This document shows, piece after piece, positions 1 through 7,424 of a stretch of 37,798 bases of DNA (the first letter of the stretch is position 1; the number at the start of each line of letters is the position of its first letter). The position numbers were made by a program, and so were the translations under genes. The stretch lies in the NCBI GenBank assembly GCA_902783575.1, contig CACZRP010000095.1:1-37798 (forward strand). Direction: 5' to 3'. The DNA is from an uncultured Eubacteriales bacterium. GTDB lineage: Bacteria; Bacillota; Clostridia; Lachnospirales; Bianqueaceae. Under the pieces are notes generated by a model, which saw nothing but the letters and a program-made list of their open reading frames with translations, was not told where the DNA came from and did no database searches.

Positions 1-173
1 TCCGGGAAGTGACGGATCCTGTTTTTCTGGAAAAAAAGCTCCGCGAGCTGGGAAAGAAATATATTCCCACACAGGCGGAGCTGGATGAAGAAATTGCGAA
101 ATCCATGAGCCGGGTATGCTTCCTGGAAATGACCATCGAGCATATGACCGGTAAACTGGTGAAGGAATCCTGA
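1..173 (+). CDS. 3' end of an unidentified protein (partial)
   Basis: The reading frame is open from the window edge (first full codon at base 3) to a TGA at 171-173 and gives 56 residues. The fragment is charged and probably helical, ending in GKLVKES. No start codon or domain is visible and I do not recognise the family. It runs towards the convergent lactate dehydrogenase gene, whose stop lies only 16 bases further on. A terminator-like hairpin for this strand sits at 232-259, inside the convergent gene. That the frame is real is supported by its uninterrupted codons and the tight convergent junction. Function cannot be assigned. Confidence 0.55.
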   Translation, partial: REVTDPVFLEKKLRELGKKYIPTQAELDEEIAKSMSRVCFLEMTIEHMTGKLVKES

Positions 174-189
174 TCTTTAGGAGACCTTG

Positions 190-1599
190 TCAATCCTCGT
201 CAGAGAGGGTGAATATTTTATCCGGATTCAGGAGGCCTTTGGGATCAAAGGCCTCTTTTATTCTGCGCATCAGGCCGATCTGAACCTCGCCCAGACGCTC
301 CCGCAGATAGGGTCTCTTGGCAAAACCGATGCCGTGCTCACCGGAAACCTGACCGCCGAGCTCGCCGGCCTTCTTGTACATTTTTTCAAAGGCGGCCGCG
401 AGCTTTTCTTCCCAAAGGGACTGCTCCAGACCGTCCCGGCAGATATACACATGGAGATTGCCGTCGCCGGCATGGCCGAAGCTGGGGATCCGAAGGGAAA
501 GCTCCCTGGCCACCTGATGGGTATATTTGATAAAGTCAGCAATTTTGCGGCGGGGGACCACCACGTCGCATTCGTCCATTTCATCGGTGGAGGCTTTAAT
601 GGCTTCCAGGAAAGCGCCTCTGGCGGACCAGACGGGTTTCTTGCGCTCATCGGTGTCCACAAAGTAGGCATCCGCGGCTCCGTGCTCGATGGCCAGCCGG
701 CAGGCTTCGGAATAGTTCTTTTCCGCTTCCTCCTGGCTCTGGCCGTCATAGGTCAGCAGCAGATAGGCGTCGTGGGAGGTATCGGGGAACTTCTTGGAAA
801 GATAGTCCTGAGCGTACAGGATTACATCGGTGGACATGTATTCGATGGCGGTGGGGTTGGTGCCGGAGCGGACCAGGAAGGGTACCGTGTCCAGGGCCTC
901 GTCCATGGTCCGGAAGGGAATCAGCAGAGAGATGGATACCGCCGGCAGGGGCAGCAGCTTCAGGGTGGCCTGAGTGATAATGCCCAGGGTTCCCTCGGAG
1001 CCAATCATCAGATTCAGCAGACTGTAGCCGGAGCTGTTTTTGACAATTTTGCCTCCCAGCTCCACCACCTCGCCATTGGCGAGGACCACCGTCAGGCCCC
1101 GGACATAATCCCGGGTAACCCCATAGCGCACAGCCCGCATGCCGCCGGCATTGGTGGAAATGTTTCCGCCTATGGTGGCGGTTTTTTCGCCCGGATCCGG
1201 CGGATAAAGATAACCGTGCTCTTCGGTGAAGGCGGCCAGCTCCATCAGCAGGACGCCCGGCTCCACGGTGACGGTCAGGTTATCCTCATCCAGCTCGAGG
1301 ATATGATTCATCCGGGAGGTACACAGCAGGATGCCTCCGTGGACAGCCACGGCGGCGCCCACCAGGCCGGTGCCGGCGCCCCGGGTGGTGACGGGAATGT
1401 TCCGTTCATAGGCAAATTTCATTACCCTGCTGGTTTCTTCGGTGGAAAGTACAAATACCAGGGCCTCTGGCTCGGAATGGGTCCCGGAAAGCTCGTCGTG
1501 AAAATAATCGGAAAGGATCTCATCGCCCGTCAGAACCCTGTCGGCAGGGATTATTTCCCTAAGAAGGGCAATGTCCTCAGAAGTCATGGAATGATACAT
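190..1599 (-). CDS. lctD: FAD-linked lactate dehydrogenase, GlcD/LctD type (469 aa)
   Basis: Flavoprotein of the FAD_binding_4 / FAD-oxidase C-terminal family. The N-terminal half holds the PCMH-type FAD fold: residues in [13 protein letters not shown] and [19 protein letters not shown] contact the flavin. The C-terminal half has the family signatures [11 protein letters not shown] and [14 protein letters not shown] and ends with [13 protein letters not shown]. Length is typical of GlcD. The gene follows etfA with a one-base stop/start overlap (TGATG), and its ribosome site AAAGGAG lies inside etfA. In acetogens the LctB-LctC-LctD complex couples lactate oxidation by NAD+ to oxidation of reduced ferredoxin; the same EtfB-EtfA-dehydrogenase order here supports that role. 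Glycolate or another 2-hydroxyacid is an alternative substrate that the sequence alone does not exclude. Confidence 0.88.
   Translation of the reverse strand: MYHSMTSEDIALLREIIPADRVLTGDEILSDYFHDELSGTHSEPEALVFVLSTEETSRVMKFAYERNIPVTTRGAGTGLVGAAVAVHGGILLCTSRMNHILELDEDNLTVTVEPGVLLMELAAFTEEHGYLYPPDPGEKTATIGGNISTNAGGMRAVRYGVTRDYVRGLTVVLANGEVVELGGKIVKNSSGYSLLNLMIGSEGTLGIITQATLKLLPLPAVSISLLIPFRTMDEALDTVPFLVRSGTNPTAIEYMSTDVILYAQDYLSKKFPDTSHDAYLLLTYDGQSQEEAEKNYSEACRLAIEHGAADAYFVDTDERKKPVWSARGAFLEAIKASTDEMDECDVVVPRRKIADFIKYTHQVARELSLRIPSFGHAGDGNLHVYICRDGLEQSLWEEKLAAAFEKMYKKAGELGGQVSGEHGIGFAKRPYLRERLGEVQIGLMRRIKEAFDPKGLLNPDKIFTLSDED
232..259 (+). terminator. Terminator-like hairpin inside the convergent lctD gene
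   Basis: A perfect 9-bp stem (GAGGCCTTT, loop GGGATC, AAAGGCCTC) is followed at once by TTTT on the plus strand. It would stop transcription of the gene ending at 173. On the minus strand these bases encode the conserved [11 protein letters not shown] segment of the dehydrogenase and there is no U-tract after the stem. The palindrome could therefore be a coincidence of codon choice. Confidence 0.4.
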
Positions 1600-2822
1600 C
1601 AGAAATCTCCTTTCATCAGTTCATCAATCACCTCGTAGAGGTCTCCCACCAGACAGTAGTGGGCGATATCAAAAATCGGAGCGGCAGGATCCTGGTTGAC
1701 TGCCACGATGCAGTCGGAACCCTTCATGCCGGCGGCAAACTGCACCGCCCCGGAGATGCCCAGGGTAATGATCAGCTTCGGCTTCACGGTTTTTCCGGAA
1801 AGGCCGATCTGATGGGAAGCATCCAGCCATCCCGCTTCCACCAGGGGACGGGTGCAGGCCAGATGGGCTCCCAGCTTTTCCGCCAGCTTCCTGGCCAGCT
1901 CCAGGTCGTCCGGAGATTTGAGTCCCCGGCCCACGGCTACGATTTTTTCGGCTTCGGATATATCCTTGACGGGGGGCAGGGCAGTGACATTTTTAATGCG
2001 GATCCGCTGATCTTCCCAGGAGGGATCGGTTTCCATCCGAATGATCCTGGTCCTGATGGCGGGATCCTGCATGTCCACCGGCCGCTTTTCCGGGGTCTGG
2101 AACACCTTATAGCGCACTGTGGCGAACTGGGGCCGGGTGCGGGTGGTGATGATCTGAGCCATGATATTGCCCCCGAAGGCAGGCCGGATCTGCACCAGAT
2201 CCGTGTTTTCCTTCATCTCCAGACTGGTGCAGTCAGCGGTGAGACCGGTTCTTAAGTGAGCCGCCACCCGGGGCGCCAGAGAGCGGCCGGTGTTGGTGGC
2301 GCCCACCAGCACGGAGGAGGGCTTCACTTTTTCAATGAAATCCTCGAAGGCCCGGGCAAAGGTGGTATTGGAAAAATAGGTATAGATGGGAGATTCGTAG
2401 AGATAAACCTCGTCCGCTCCGTAGGAGAGCAGCTCCGCGGCGGCCTCGCTGCCGTCGCCGGGAAAAAGGAGCAGGGCGTAGACCTTCTGGGAGGTGACGC
2501 CGGCCAGTTCCCTGGCCTTGCCCAGCAGCTCGAAGGTCACCGGATGAATCCTCAGATTTCCGTCGTCGCCCCTCATGGTGTCGGCATAAACAGCGATGCC
2601 CTGCCAGAGAGATTTATCGATCTCATCGGAAGCGGCTTTGTTTTCCGCATATTCAATGACCCCGGCCGGCCCCTTGCGCACACACATGCGGCAAAGCTTG
2701 CAGGCAGAGGAAATATCGAGCTTTCCATTTTCGTAAGAGATGGCGGCGAAGGGGCACAGCCGGATCAGTTCCTCGGCCGCTTCTCTGGTGACTTTTTCCT
2801 GATGAATCAATAATTCAGCCAT
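1599..2822 (-). CDS. etfA: Electron transfer flavoprotein alpha subunit with ferredoxin-like head (407 aa)
   Basis: EtfA subunit that, with EtfB, carries FAD and passes electrons to the adjacent dehydrogenase. The first ~65 residues form a ferredoxin-like extension with Cys23 (in LCPFAA) and Cys41, Cys44 and Cys47 (CKLCRMC). These are the ligands of one [4Fe-4S] cluster. The cysteine that would complete a second CxxCxxCxxxCP motif is Gly51, so only one cluster is predicted. The EtfA body follows, with the FAD-binding C-terminal region ([29 protein letters not shown], then [21 protein letters not shown] and [17 protein letters not shown] contacts known from the family). The extension is typical of EtfA proteins in confurcating lactate dehydrogenase complexes. 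It lies 13 bases after etfB and overlaps lctD. Confidence 0.93.
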   Translation of the reverse strand: MAELLIHQEKVTREAAEELIRLCPFAAISYENGKLDISSACKLCRMCVRKGPAGVIEYAENKAASDEIDKSLWQGIAVYADTMRGDDGNLRIHPVTFELLGKARELAGVTSQKVYALLLFPGDGSEAAAELLSYGADEVYLYESPIYTYFSNTTFARAFEDFIEKVKPSSVLVGATNTGRSLAPRVAAHLRTGLTADCTSLEMKENTDLVQIRPAFGGNIMAQIITTRTRPQFATVRYKVFQTPEKRPVDMQDPAIRTRIIRMETDPSWEDQRIRIKNVTALPPVKDISEAEKIVAVGRGLKSPDDLELARKLAEKLGAHLACTRPLVEAGWLDASHQIGLSGKTVKPKLIITLGISGAVQFAAGMKGSDCIVAVNQDPAAPIFDIAHYCLVGDLYEVIDELMKGDF

Positions 2823-2835
2823 TTTCTCGCCTCCC

Positions 2836-3651
2836 TTACAGAATCTTTCTGGCCTTCAGCAAATCCAGCAGCTTTTGGGCGCTTTCCCGCGGATCTCCCT
2901 GCAGAAAGACATGCTCGTCATTTTTATCGGGAGGGAAAATCCGTTCCACGGCGGTGGCGGAGCCATTCAGACCATAATGGGCAGGGTCGCTGTCCTTGAA
3001 GTCCGCCAGAGTCAGGACCCGGATCAGCTCATTCATCCGGGGATCCGAGGCCTGTTTGCGCAGATAGGAGGGAAGTCTCGGAGTATTGATTTCCTGATCA
3101 GTGCAGAGAACGCAGGGCAGATCGATGCTGGCGCTTAATATGTCGGAGCCCAGGGTGGAGACGACGCTGAGAGCCTTCGGATTCTCTTCGGAAAGGGTCA
3201 GGGAGCTGATATTGCTGTACTGGGGAAGGTCCAGATACTCTGCCATTTCGGCGCCCACCTGGGCAGTATCGCCGTCGGTGGTCTGCTTGCCGCAGAGAAT
3301 CAGATCCACCGGCTCCTCGGGAGTCTCCAGGGACCGGATGGCAGAGGAGAGGGTATAGGCGGTGGCCAGCACATCCGCTCCGCCGAATTTTCGGTCGGAA
3401 ATGAGAATGCCGTCATCGGCCCCCATATAGATGGCCTCCATCAGCACCTGGCGGGCGGGAAGAGGCCCCATGGTAATGACATGCACCTTTCCACCCGCTT
3501 TTTCACGGAGAGAAAGGGCTGCCTCCAGAGCAAACAGATCGTAGGGATTCATTTTGCTGGCAATTCCGTCCCGGATCAGAACACCGGTGACAGGATCTAC
3601 CTTGACATTGGAACTGGCCGGCACCTGCTTGATGCATACGACAATATTCAT
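2836..3651 (-). CDS. etfB: Electron transfer flavoprotein beta subunit (271 aa)
   Basis: EtfB family protein. The N-terminus MNIVVCIKQVP, the segment KMNPYDLFALEAAL and the nucleotide-binding region LILCGKQTTDGDTAQVGAEMAEYL are diagnostic. In bifurcating and confurcating Etfs this subunit binds the FAD that meets NAD(H) and ferredoxin electrons; with the adjacent etfA and lctD this predicts an LctBCD-type complex in the cytoplasm. Length is normal for bifurcating EtfB. A strong ribosome site (AAAGGAGG) precedes the ATG. It lies 27 bases downstream of the acetyltransferase gene with no terminator between them, so the four minus-strand genes are probably one transcript. Confidence 0.94.
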   Translation of the reverse strand: MNIVVCIKQVPASSNVKVDPVTGVLIRDGIASKMNPYDLFALEAALSLREKAGGKVHVITMGPLPARQVLMEAIYMGADDGILISDRKFGGADVLATAYTLSSAIRSLETPEEPVDLILCGKQTTDGDTAQVGAEMAEYLDLPQYSNISSLTLSEENPKALSVVSTLGSDILSASIDLPCVLCTDQEINTPRLPSYLRKQASDPRMNELIRVLTLADFKDSDPAHYGLNGSATAVERIFPPDKNDEHVFLQGDPRESAQKLLDLLKARKIL

Positions 3652-3678
3652 CGCTGCCCTCCTTTGTTTTATAGGGAA

Positions 3679-4317
3679 TCAGTCCTCCAGAAAGTCCAGA
3701 TGGGGCATTTCTTCTCTTTCAGGCTGATCATCGAAACGATAATCTCTGAAGTAGTATTCTTCATCGTGCTCGTTGATTTCGCGGTAGACCTTGCAGGGGG
3801 TACCGAAGGCCACCACGTTGTCGGGAATATCCTTGGTAACCACCGAGCCGGCGCCGATGACGGAGTTCTCGCCTATGGTAACGCCGGGCATAATCACCAC
3901 GTTGGCTCCGATCCATGCGCCATTCTTGATGGTGATGGGGAAGGAGTACATGCCGTCGCCGCGGTGCTTGGGGGAAATGGGATGGCCGGTGGTGCAAACG
4001 GTCACATTGGGCCCGAAAAGAACTCTTTCGCCGATGGTAATGGGCGCATCATCAATCAGGGTGGTGCCCAGGTTCATGTAGGTACCCTCTCCGATGGAGG
4101 TATAGGTACCGGTCATCACCTTCAGGGGCGGTATGATCCATACATGGTCTCCGCATTTTCCGAAGATTTCCTTGGTCAGAGCCATGCGTTCCGCGTTGGC
4201 GTCCGGCGGCAGAGAGTTGTATTTTTCGATCAGGCCGCGGCACCGGGCCTGCATGGCCATATTTTCTTCATCGTCCAGCCAGATATAGCCGGCTTTCATT
4301 CTTTCCTGTTCAGTCAT
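3679..4317 (-). CDS. Sugar O-acetyltransferase, LacA/Maa type (212 aa)
   Basis: Left-handed beta-helix (hexapeptide repeat) acetyltransferase that uses acetyl-CoA to acetylate a sugar hydroxyl. The N-terminal MTEQERMKAGYIWLDDEE segment is the Mac domain found in maltose and galactoside acetyltransferases. Hexapeptide coils follow from about residue 60 to 190, including ITIGERVLFGPNV and WIGANVVIMPGVTIGENSVIGAGSVV. His112 in TTGHP matches the catalytic histidine of the LacA family. The C-terminal tail of about 20 residues is acidic. It is the first gene behind the minus-strand promoter and shares a transcript with etfB-etfA-lctD, although no metabolic link is evident. The exact sugar acceptor cannot be told from sequence. 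Confidence 0.88.
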   Translation of the reverse strand: MTEQERMKAGYIWLDDEENMAMQARCRGLIEKYNSLPPDANAERMALTKEIFGKCGDHVWIIPPLKVMTGTYTSIGEGTYMNLGTTLIDDAPITIGERVLFGPNVTVCTTGHPISPKHRGDGMYSFPITIKNGAWIGANVVIMPGVTIGENSVIGAGSVVTKDIPDNVVAFGTPCKVYREINEHDEEYYFRDYRFDDQPEREEMPHLDFLED

Positions 4318-4355
4318 GGGTTTACTCCTGGTAATTGATATAAGAACTACCTCCC

Positions 4356-4361
4356 ATTATA
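4356..4361 (-). promoter_or_regulatory. -10 box for the acetyltransferase-lct operon
   Basis: The minus strand reads TATAAT here, 39 bases before the acetyltransferase ATG. At 17-bp spacing the -35 position reads only TTTATA, so the promoter is weak or activator-dependent by sequence. It overlaps the divergent Nudix promoter, so the two polymerases would compete. Confidence 0.5.
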
Positions 4362-4366
4362 ACTGA

Positions 4367-4395
4367 TTGACAGGAAAATATAAAGGGATTATACT
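4367..4395 (+). promoter_or_regulatory. Sigma-A promoter of the Nudix gene
   Basis: TTGACA at 4367-4372, a 17-bp spacer and TATACT at 4390-4395 give a near-consensus housekeeping promoter. The predicted start of transcription is near 4402, about 40 bases before the Nudix ATG. It may also serve the ECF sigma and anti-sigma genes, since no terminator is seen between them. Confidence 0.75.
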
Positions 4396-4441
4396 GGAGT
4401 ATTATCAGTCAAATTGAAGGTTCTTTGCTTTGGAGGATATT

Positions 4442-5161
4442 ATGAAAAAACCAGTCATTCATCAGGAACAGGTGAAGCCGCTTCTGGATACCAGATTTGT
4501 GAAAGTATTTGATCTGCAGTACGAGGAAGGAAAGCATTATTATGACGCCAGCCGCCGTGAAAAGGAGGATCTGATCGCGGTCAAATCCGATGAGGAATTC
4601 CGCCGGCTGATGCCGGACGCGGCCACCTGCTTTGTTATTATAGAGACCCCCGGGGAGGAGCCCCGGCTGCTGCTGACCTATGAATACCGTTATCCCACGG
4701 GACAGTTTCTGCTGTCTCCCCCTGCGGGACTGATGGACCCCTCCGACAGGGAAGAGGCCCTGCAGAAGAGCAACGATCCGGAAGAGCAGACCCGGGCCGC
4801 CCTGGTGACTACGGCCATCCGGGAAATTCACGAGGAAACGGGACTGACAGTGCAGCTTTCCGGCCGGACTGACGGCCTGCCCTGCGACCGGGTGATCATA
4901 GTCGATCCGCTGGTCTTTTCCACCCCTGGCATGACGGACGAGTGCAACGGCCTGGTCTGCGCCGTGGTTCAGCTGCAGGATCTTTCGCCTCTTTCTCAGA
5001 CCGGCGCGGTGGGCACGGAGGTCTTTGACGGATTTGAACTGCTGACGGAGGCGGAGGCGAAAGAAGTGCTGACAAAGGGCAGAGACCGCCATGGGAATTT
5101 CTACTCCGCCTATACCTGGATGGCGCTGATCTATTTTGTTTCCGGACTGTGGAGAAGCTGA
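4442..5161 (+). CDS. Nudix hydrolase, ADP-ribose pyrophosphatase-like (239 aa)
   Basis: Nudix fold hydrolase expected to cleave a nucleoside diphosphate linked to another group, with ADP-ribose the likeliest substrate class. The core of the Nudix box is REIHEETGL, and PAGLMD just upstream is the usual ADP-ribose pyrophosphatase lead-in. About 20 extra residues lie between that lead-in and the box, and the first conserved Glu of the GX5EX7REUXEEXGU pattern is Ala, so the box is atypical. I chose ATG 4442 over an in-frame TTG 12 bases upstream because GGAGG at 4432-4436 is correctly placed only for the ATG. It is followed 45 bases later by the ECF sigma gene. Confidence 0.82.
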   Translation: MKKPVIHQEQVKPLLDTRFVKVFDLQYEEGKHYYDASRREKEDLIAVKSDEEFRRLMPDAATCFVIIETPGEEPRLLLTYEYRYPTGQFLLSPPAGLMDPSDREEALQKSNDPEEQTRAALVTTAIREIHEETGLTVQLSGRTDGLPCDRVIIVDPLVFSTPGMTDECNGLVCAVVQLQDLSPLSQTGAVGTEVFDGFELLTEAEAKEVLTKGRDRHGNFYSAYTWMALIYFVSGLWRS

Positions 5162-5206
5162 AACGAAGAAAAGGCTTTTGCGTCTTTACTCATGGAGGAA
5201 TAGTAT

Positions 5207-5854
5207 ATGCAGCTTTTAGAGGATGAGGCGATTGTTGAGCTTTATTTTGCGAGAAAACAGGAAGCCATCACCCATACACAAAACAAATTCGGGCGTTATC
5301 TGCTGAAGATTGCCATGAATGTTCTTTCCAGCATGCCGGACAGTGAAGAGTGTGTGAACGATACCTATCTGAGGGCCTGGAATGCCATTCCGCCCCAGAG
5401 GCCGAATATGCTTTCTACCTTTCTGGGACGAATTACCAGGAATCTGTCCATCGACCGGCTCCGCAGGCAGCGGGCCGCCAAACGCAGCTCCCGTTACGAG
5501 ACCTCTGAGACCGATCAGGAAGGCAATGTCGTCACTATGATGGGGGCGGGATATGATCTTTCCCTCAACGAACTGGAAGAGTGCCTGCCCGGGGAATCCG
5601 CCCCGGAGGGAGGTTTTTCCGACGAGGTGGGAGAGGCGCTGGACGCGAAGGAACTGGGAAAAACCATCAGCGAATACCTGAGAACCATCTCGGAAGAAGC
5701 CCGGAGGCTGTTCATTTACCGGTATTACGATATGGAATCATTAAAGGAAAGTGCCGCTCTCGCAGGCGTCAGCGAGGCGAAGGCAAAAACGCTGCTCTTC
5801 AGAACCAGGCAGGGACTGAAGGCATATTTGGAGAAGGAGGGCTGGAATCTGTGA
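5207..5854 (+). CDS. ECF-type RNA polymerase sigma factor (215 aa)
   Basis: Sigma-70 family factor of the extracytoplasmic-function class. Region 2 spans roughly residues 20-90 with the -10 recognition stretch SEECVNDTYLRAWNAIPP and the helix FLGRITRNLSIDRLRRQRA. Region 4 lies at about 150-205 (ISEEARRLFIYRYYDMES, then a helix-turn-helix ending AKAKTLLFRTRQGLKAYL). The linker is longer and more acidic than usual. GGAGG at 5194-5198 supports the ATG. Its stop overlaps the next start (GTGA), which gives translational coupling to the putative anti-sigma factor. Target promoters are unknown. The promoters of the nearby secretion operons look sigma-A-like and not ECF-like. Confidence 0.88.
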   Translation: MQLLEDEAIVELYFARKQEAITHTQNKFGRYLLKIAMNVLSSMPDSEECVNDTYLRAWNAIPPQRPNMLSTFLGRITRNLSIDRLRRQRAAKRSSRYETSETDQEGNVVTMMGAGYDLSLNELEECLPGESAPEGGFSDEVGEALDAKELGKTISEYLRTISEEARRLFIYRYYDMESLKESAALAGVSEAKAKTLLFRTRQGLKAYLEKEGWNL

Positions 5855-6567
5855 AAAAGTCGGAATACATGGTAGACGCCATCGGCTTTCTGGATGAGGA
5901 CCTGCTTCAGGAAGCGGAAGAGGCGAGGTTCTCCGGCGCGCCAAAGGAAAACCGGAGGGTATACTCTAGACCCATGCGGATCGCTGCCCTGACCGCCAGC
6001 GCCGCCGTTCTGATTTTTGGCGCCTTTCTGTTCCCGCGGTTCTTCCTGCGCATGGGTAATCAGGCGGGCACTCAGTCTCAGGAAGCGGTTCTGACTCAGG
6101 CGCCGGCAGCTGCCGAACAGAAGTCGGAAACGGAAAACGGCGGAGCGCTTCTGACGCAGGGGGCCAGGACTCAGGAAACCGCCGGGGAAGCGGCAGAAGA
6201 TATTGATGGCTATTCGGCGGAGGAAGCCGGGCCGGAGGAAGCTGCGGCGGAGGAAGCTGTGCCCGCGGATGCGGCAGCTGCCGGCGAAGTTCAGGAGAAC
6301 TCTGTCAGTGCCAGCGCGCCGGCGCTCGATTTCTGGCCGGGAGAGGAAACCGTTTCCTTTGAGGGAAAGGTTTACCGTCCTGCCCTGCCGGAGGAGGCGG
6401 AGGCTGCATGGAAGGCTTGGGAGACATTCCCCGATGAGCCTTCCGGAACGGTGTCCGGCACTGGCTCTGAACTGGATGGAGCCGATGTTTTCGCTTCAGA
6501 GGATAATCCCGACGCCATCCTGATCAATCTGGAAGGTAAACTCTACATTTTTTTCCTAAAACAATAA
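5851..6567 (+). CDS. Putative membrane anti-sigma factor (238 aa)
   Basis: The likely start is GTG 5851, overlapping the sigma stop and preceded by GAAGGAGG at 5833-5840; a longer frame starting inside the sigma gene is not credible. The product has a short cytoplasmic N-terminus (residues 1-41, LDEDLLQEAEEARF), one membrane helix at about 43-62 and a long extracytoplasmic part. The latter contains an Ala/Glu-rich low-complexity stretch (about 75-150) and a small folded C-terminus with VSFEGKVYRPALPEE and ILINLEGKLYIFFL. Topology and coupling to the ECF gene are those of an anti-sigma factor that senses envelope conditions. No zinc-binding ZAS motif is seen, so the assignment rests on context. 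Confidence 0.68.
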   Translation: MKKSEYMVDAIGFLDEDLLQEAEEARFSGAPKENRRVYSRPMRIAALTASAAVLIFGAFLFPRFFLRMGNQAGTQSQEAVLTQAPAAAEQKSETENGGALLTQGARTQETAGEAAEDIDGYSAEEAGPEEAAAEEAVPADAAAAGEVQENSVSASAPALDFWPGEETVSFEGKVYRPALPEEAEAAWKAWETFPDEPSGTVSGTGSELDGADVFASEDNPDAILINLEGKLYIFFLKQ

Positions 6568-6595
6568 AAAAATGGAGGGCGAATTCGTTGATCTG

Positions 6596-6604
6596 TGGTA
6601 TAAT
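6596..6604 (+). promoter_or_regulatory. Extended -10 promoter of the HTH-receiver gene
   Basis: TGgTATAAT is a perfect extended -10 element, 75 bases before the regulator ATG. No good -35 lies 17 bases upstream, which is normal for extended -10 promoters. The predicted start of transcription is near 6611. Confidence 0.65.
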
Positions 6605-6621
6605 ACCTATATTATGGGTGT

Positions 6622-6637
6622 GTGTGTCCTGACACAC
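6622..6637 (+). promoter_or_regulatory. Palindromic operator candidate
   Basis: GTGTGTC-CT-GACACAC is a perfect 7-bp inverted repeat placed just after the predicted transcription start. Its size and position suit an XRE-type repressor, so autoregulation by the HTH-receiver protein encoded next is the simplest reading. It could instead form a small hairpin in the leader RNA. Confidence 0.5.
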
Positions 6638-6678
6638 TTAAATCGCAGATTTCAACCAGATATTGGGAGGGAAATTGA

Positions 6679-7257
6679 ATGCAGCTTTCCGGTAGTTTAG
6701 GAGACCGGATTGCCAGTCTCCGGGCCAAAAACCGTATCTCTCAGAAGGAACTGGCTGACTATCTATATGTCAACCAGGGAACGGTTTCGCGCTGGGAGAA
6801 AGGAATCCGATTTCCGGATAAGGAATCGATGCTGAGAATGGCCGGCCTCTTCAAGGTGGATCCGGATATTCTGCTGTCGGCGCCTCTGGACGGGGCTCCC
6901 GCGGTAATGGTTCTTGATGATGAGCCAGAGATTCTTGAAAGCAGTACCGAGCTTATCAGGCAGGCGCTTCCGGATGCGGAAGTATTCAGCTTTTCCGGCA
7001 GCGAGAAGGCGCTGCTTCTCCTCAGAAAACGCCGGGTTCAGGTGGCTTTTGTGGATATCCGCATGGCCGACGAAAACGGACTTTCGGTGGCGGAAAAGCT
7101 TCTGCAGGTCCAGCCGCAGATGAATATCATTTTTCTGACCAATCATCCGGAGCATATGAAGTCGGCTTTCCGGATGCATGTCTCCGGCTATATTCTCAAG
7201 CCAGCGGATCTCTCGGATTTTGAAGACGAGATCAGCCATTTGCGGTATCCCTTATAG
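6679..7257 (+). CDS. XRE helix-turn-helix protein with C-terminal receiver domain (192 aa)
   Basis: Residues 7-66 are an XRE/HTH_3 DNA-binding domain (KELADYLYVNQGTVSRWEKG is the recognition unit). Residues 75-190 are a response-regulator receiver: acidic pair Asp80/Asp81, phosphoacceptor Asp126 in FVDIRM, Thr154 in FLTNH and Lys174 in LKPAD, so phosphorylation should be possible. The receiver resembles those of LytTR regulators. The order, DNA-binding domain first and receiver last, is the reverse of most response regulators. GGGAGG at 6665-6670 supports the ATG. It lies directly before the secretion operon and is the only sequence-specific regulator besides the ECF factor in the window. No histidine kinase is encoded nearby. 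Confidence 0.85.
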   Translation: MQLSGSLGDRIASLRAKNRISQKELADYLYVNQGTVSRWEKGIRFPDKESMLRMAGLFKVDPDILLSAPLDGAPAVMVLDDEPEILESSTELIRQALPDAEVFSFSGSEKALLLLRKRRVQVAFVDIRMADENGLSVAEKLLQVQPQMNIIFLTNHPEHMKSAFRMHVSGYILKPADLSDFEDEISHLRYPL

Positions 7258-7268
7258 AAAAAAGCGGA

Positions 7269-7331
7269 TTATGCCGTATTTATGCCGATGCGGGCCGGAA
7301 TATTGAAAAATGCCGGAAAATCATATATGAT
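7269..7331 (+). promoter_or_regulatory. Secretion-operon promoter with 11-bp-period direct repeat
   Basis: TTATGCCG occurs at 7269-7276 and again at 7280-7287 (period 11 bp), followed by ATGCG. The -35 box TTGAAA is at 7303-7308, then a 17-bp spacer and TATGAT at 7326-7331. The second repeat ends 15 bases before the -35 box, which suits an activator. The same arrangement occurs at 30001-30062. The leader to the pilin ATG is about 87 bases. Confidence 0.7.
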
Positions 7332-7424
7332 ACCCATAGTCAGAGAAGAGAGAAAACTTCTTTACTCAAGCAATTCATGGGGCTTTGGCCCTAAACACAT
7401 TTTATCCAAGGAGGATATATAACC

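Noticed and set aside
187-1638. Plus-strand frame of 483 residues over lctD
   Set aside because: Gly/His-rich shadow translation with no domain; the minus strand encodes an unmistakable FAD dehydrogenase.
5207-5854. ECF sigma factor as the target of the RsbW-like kinase
   Set aside because: The sigma gene already overlaps its own membrane anti-sigma candidate, and the kinase lies 20 kb away in another transcript. Nothing in the sequence supports the pairing.
6588-6604. TTGATC with TATAAT as a -35/-10 pair
   Set aside because: Only 5 bases separate them. The TATAAT is better explained as an extended -10 element.
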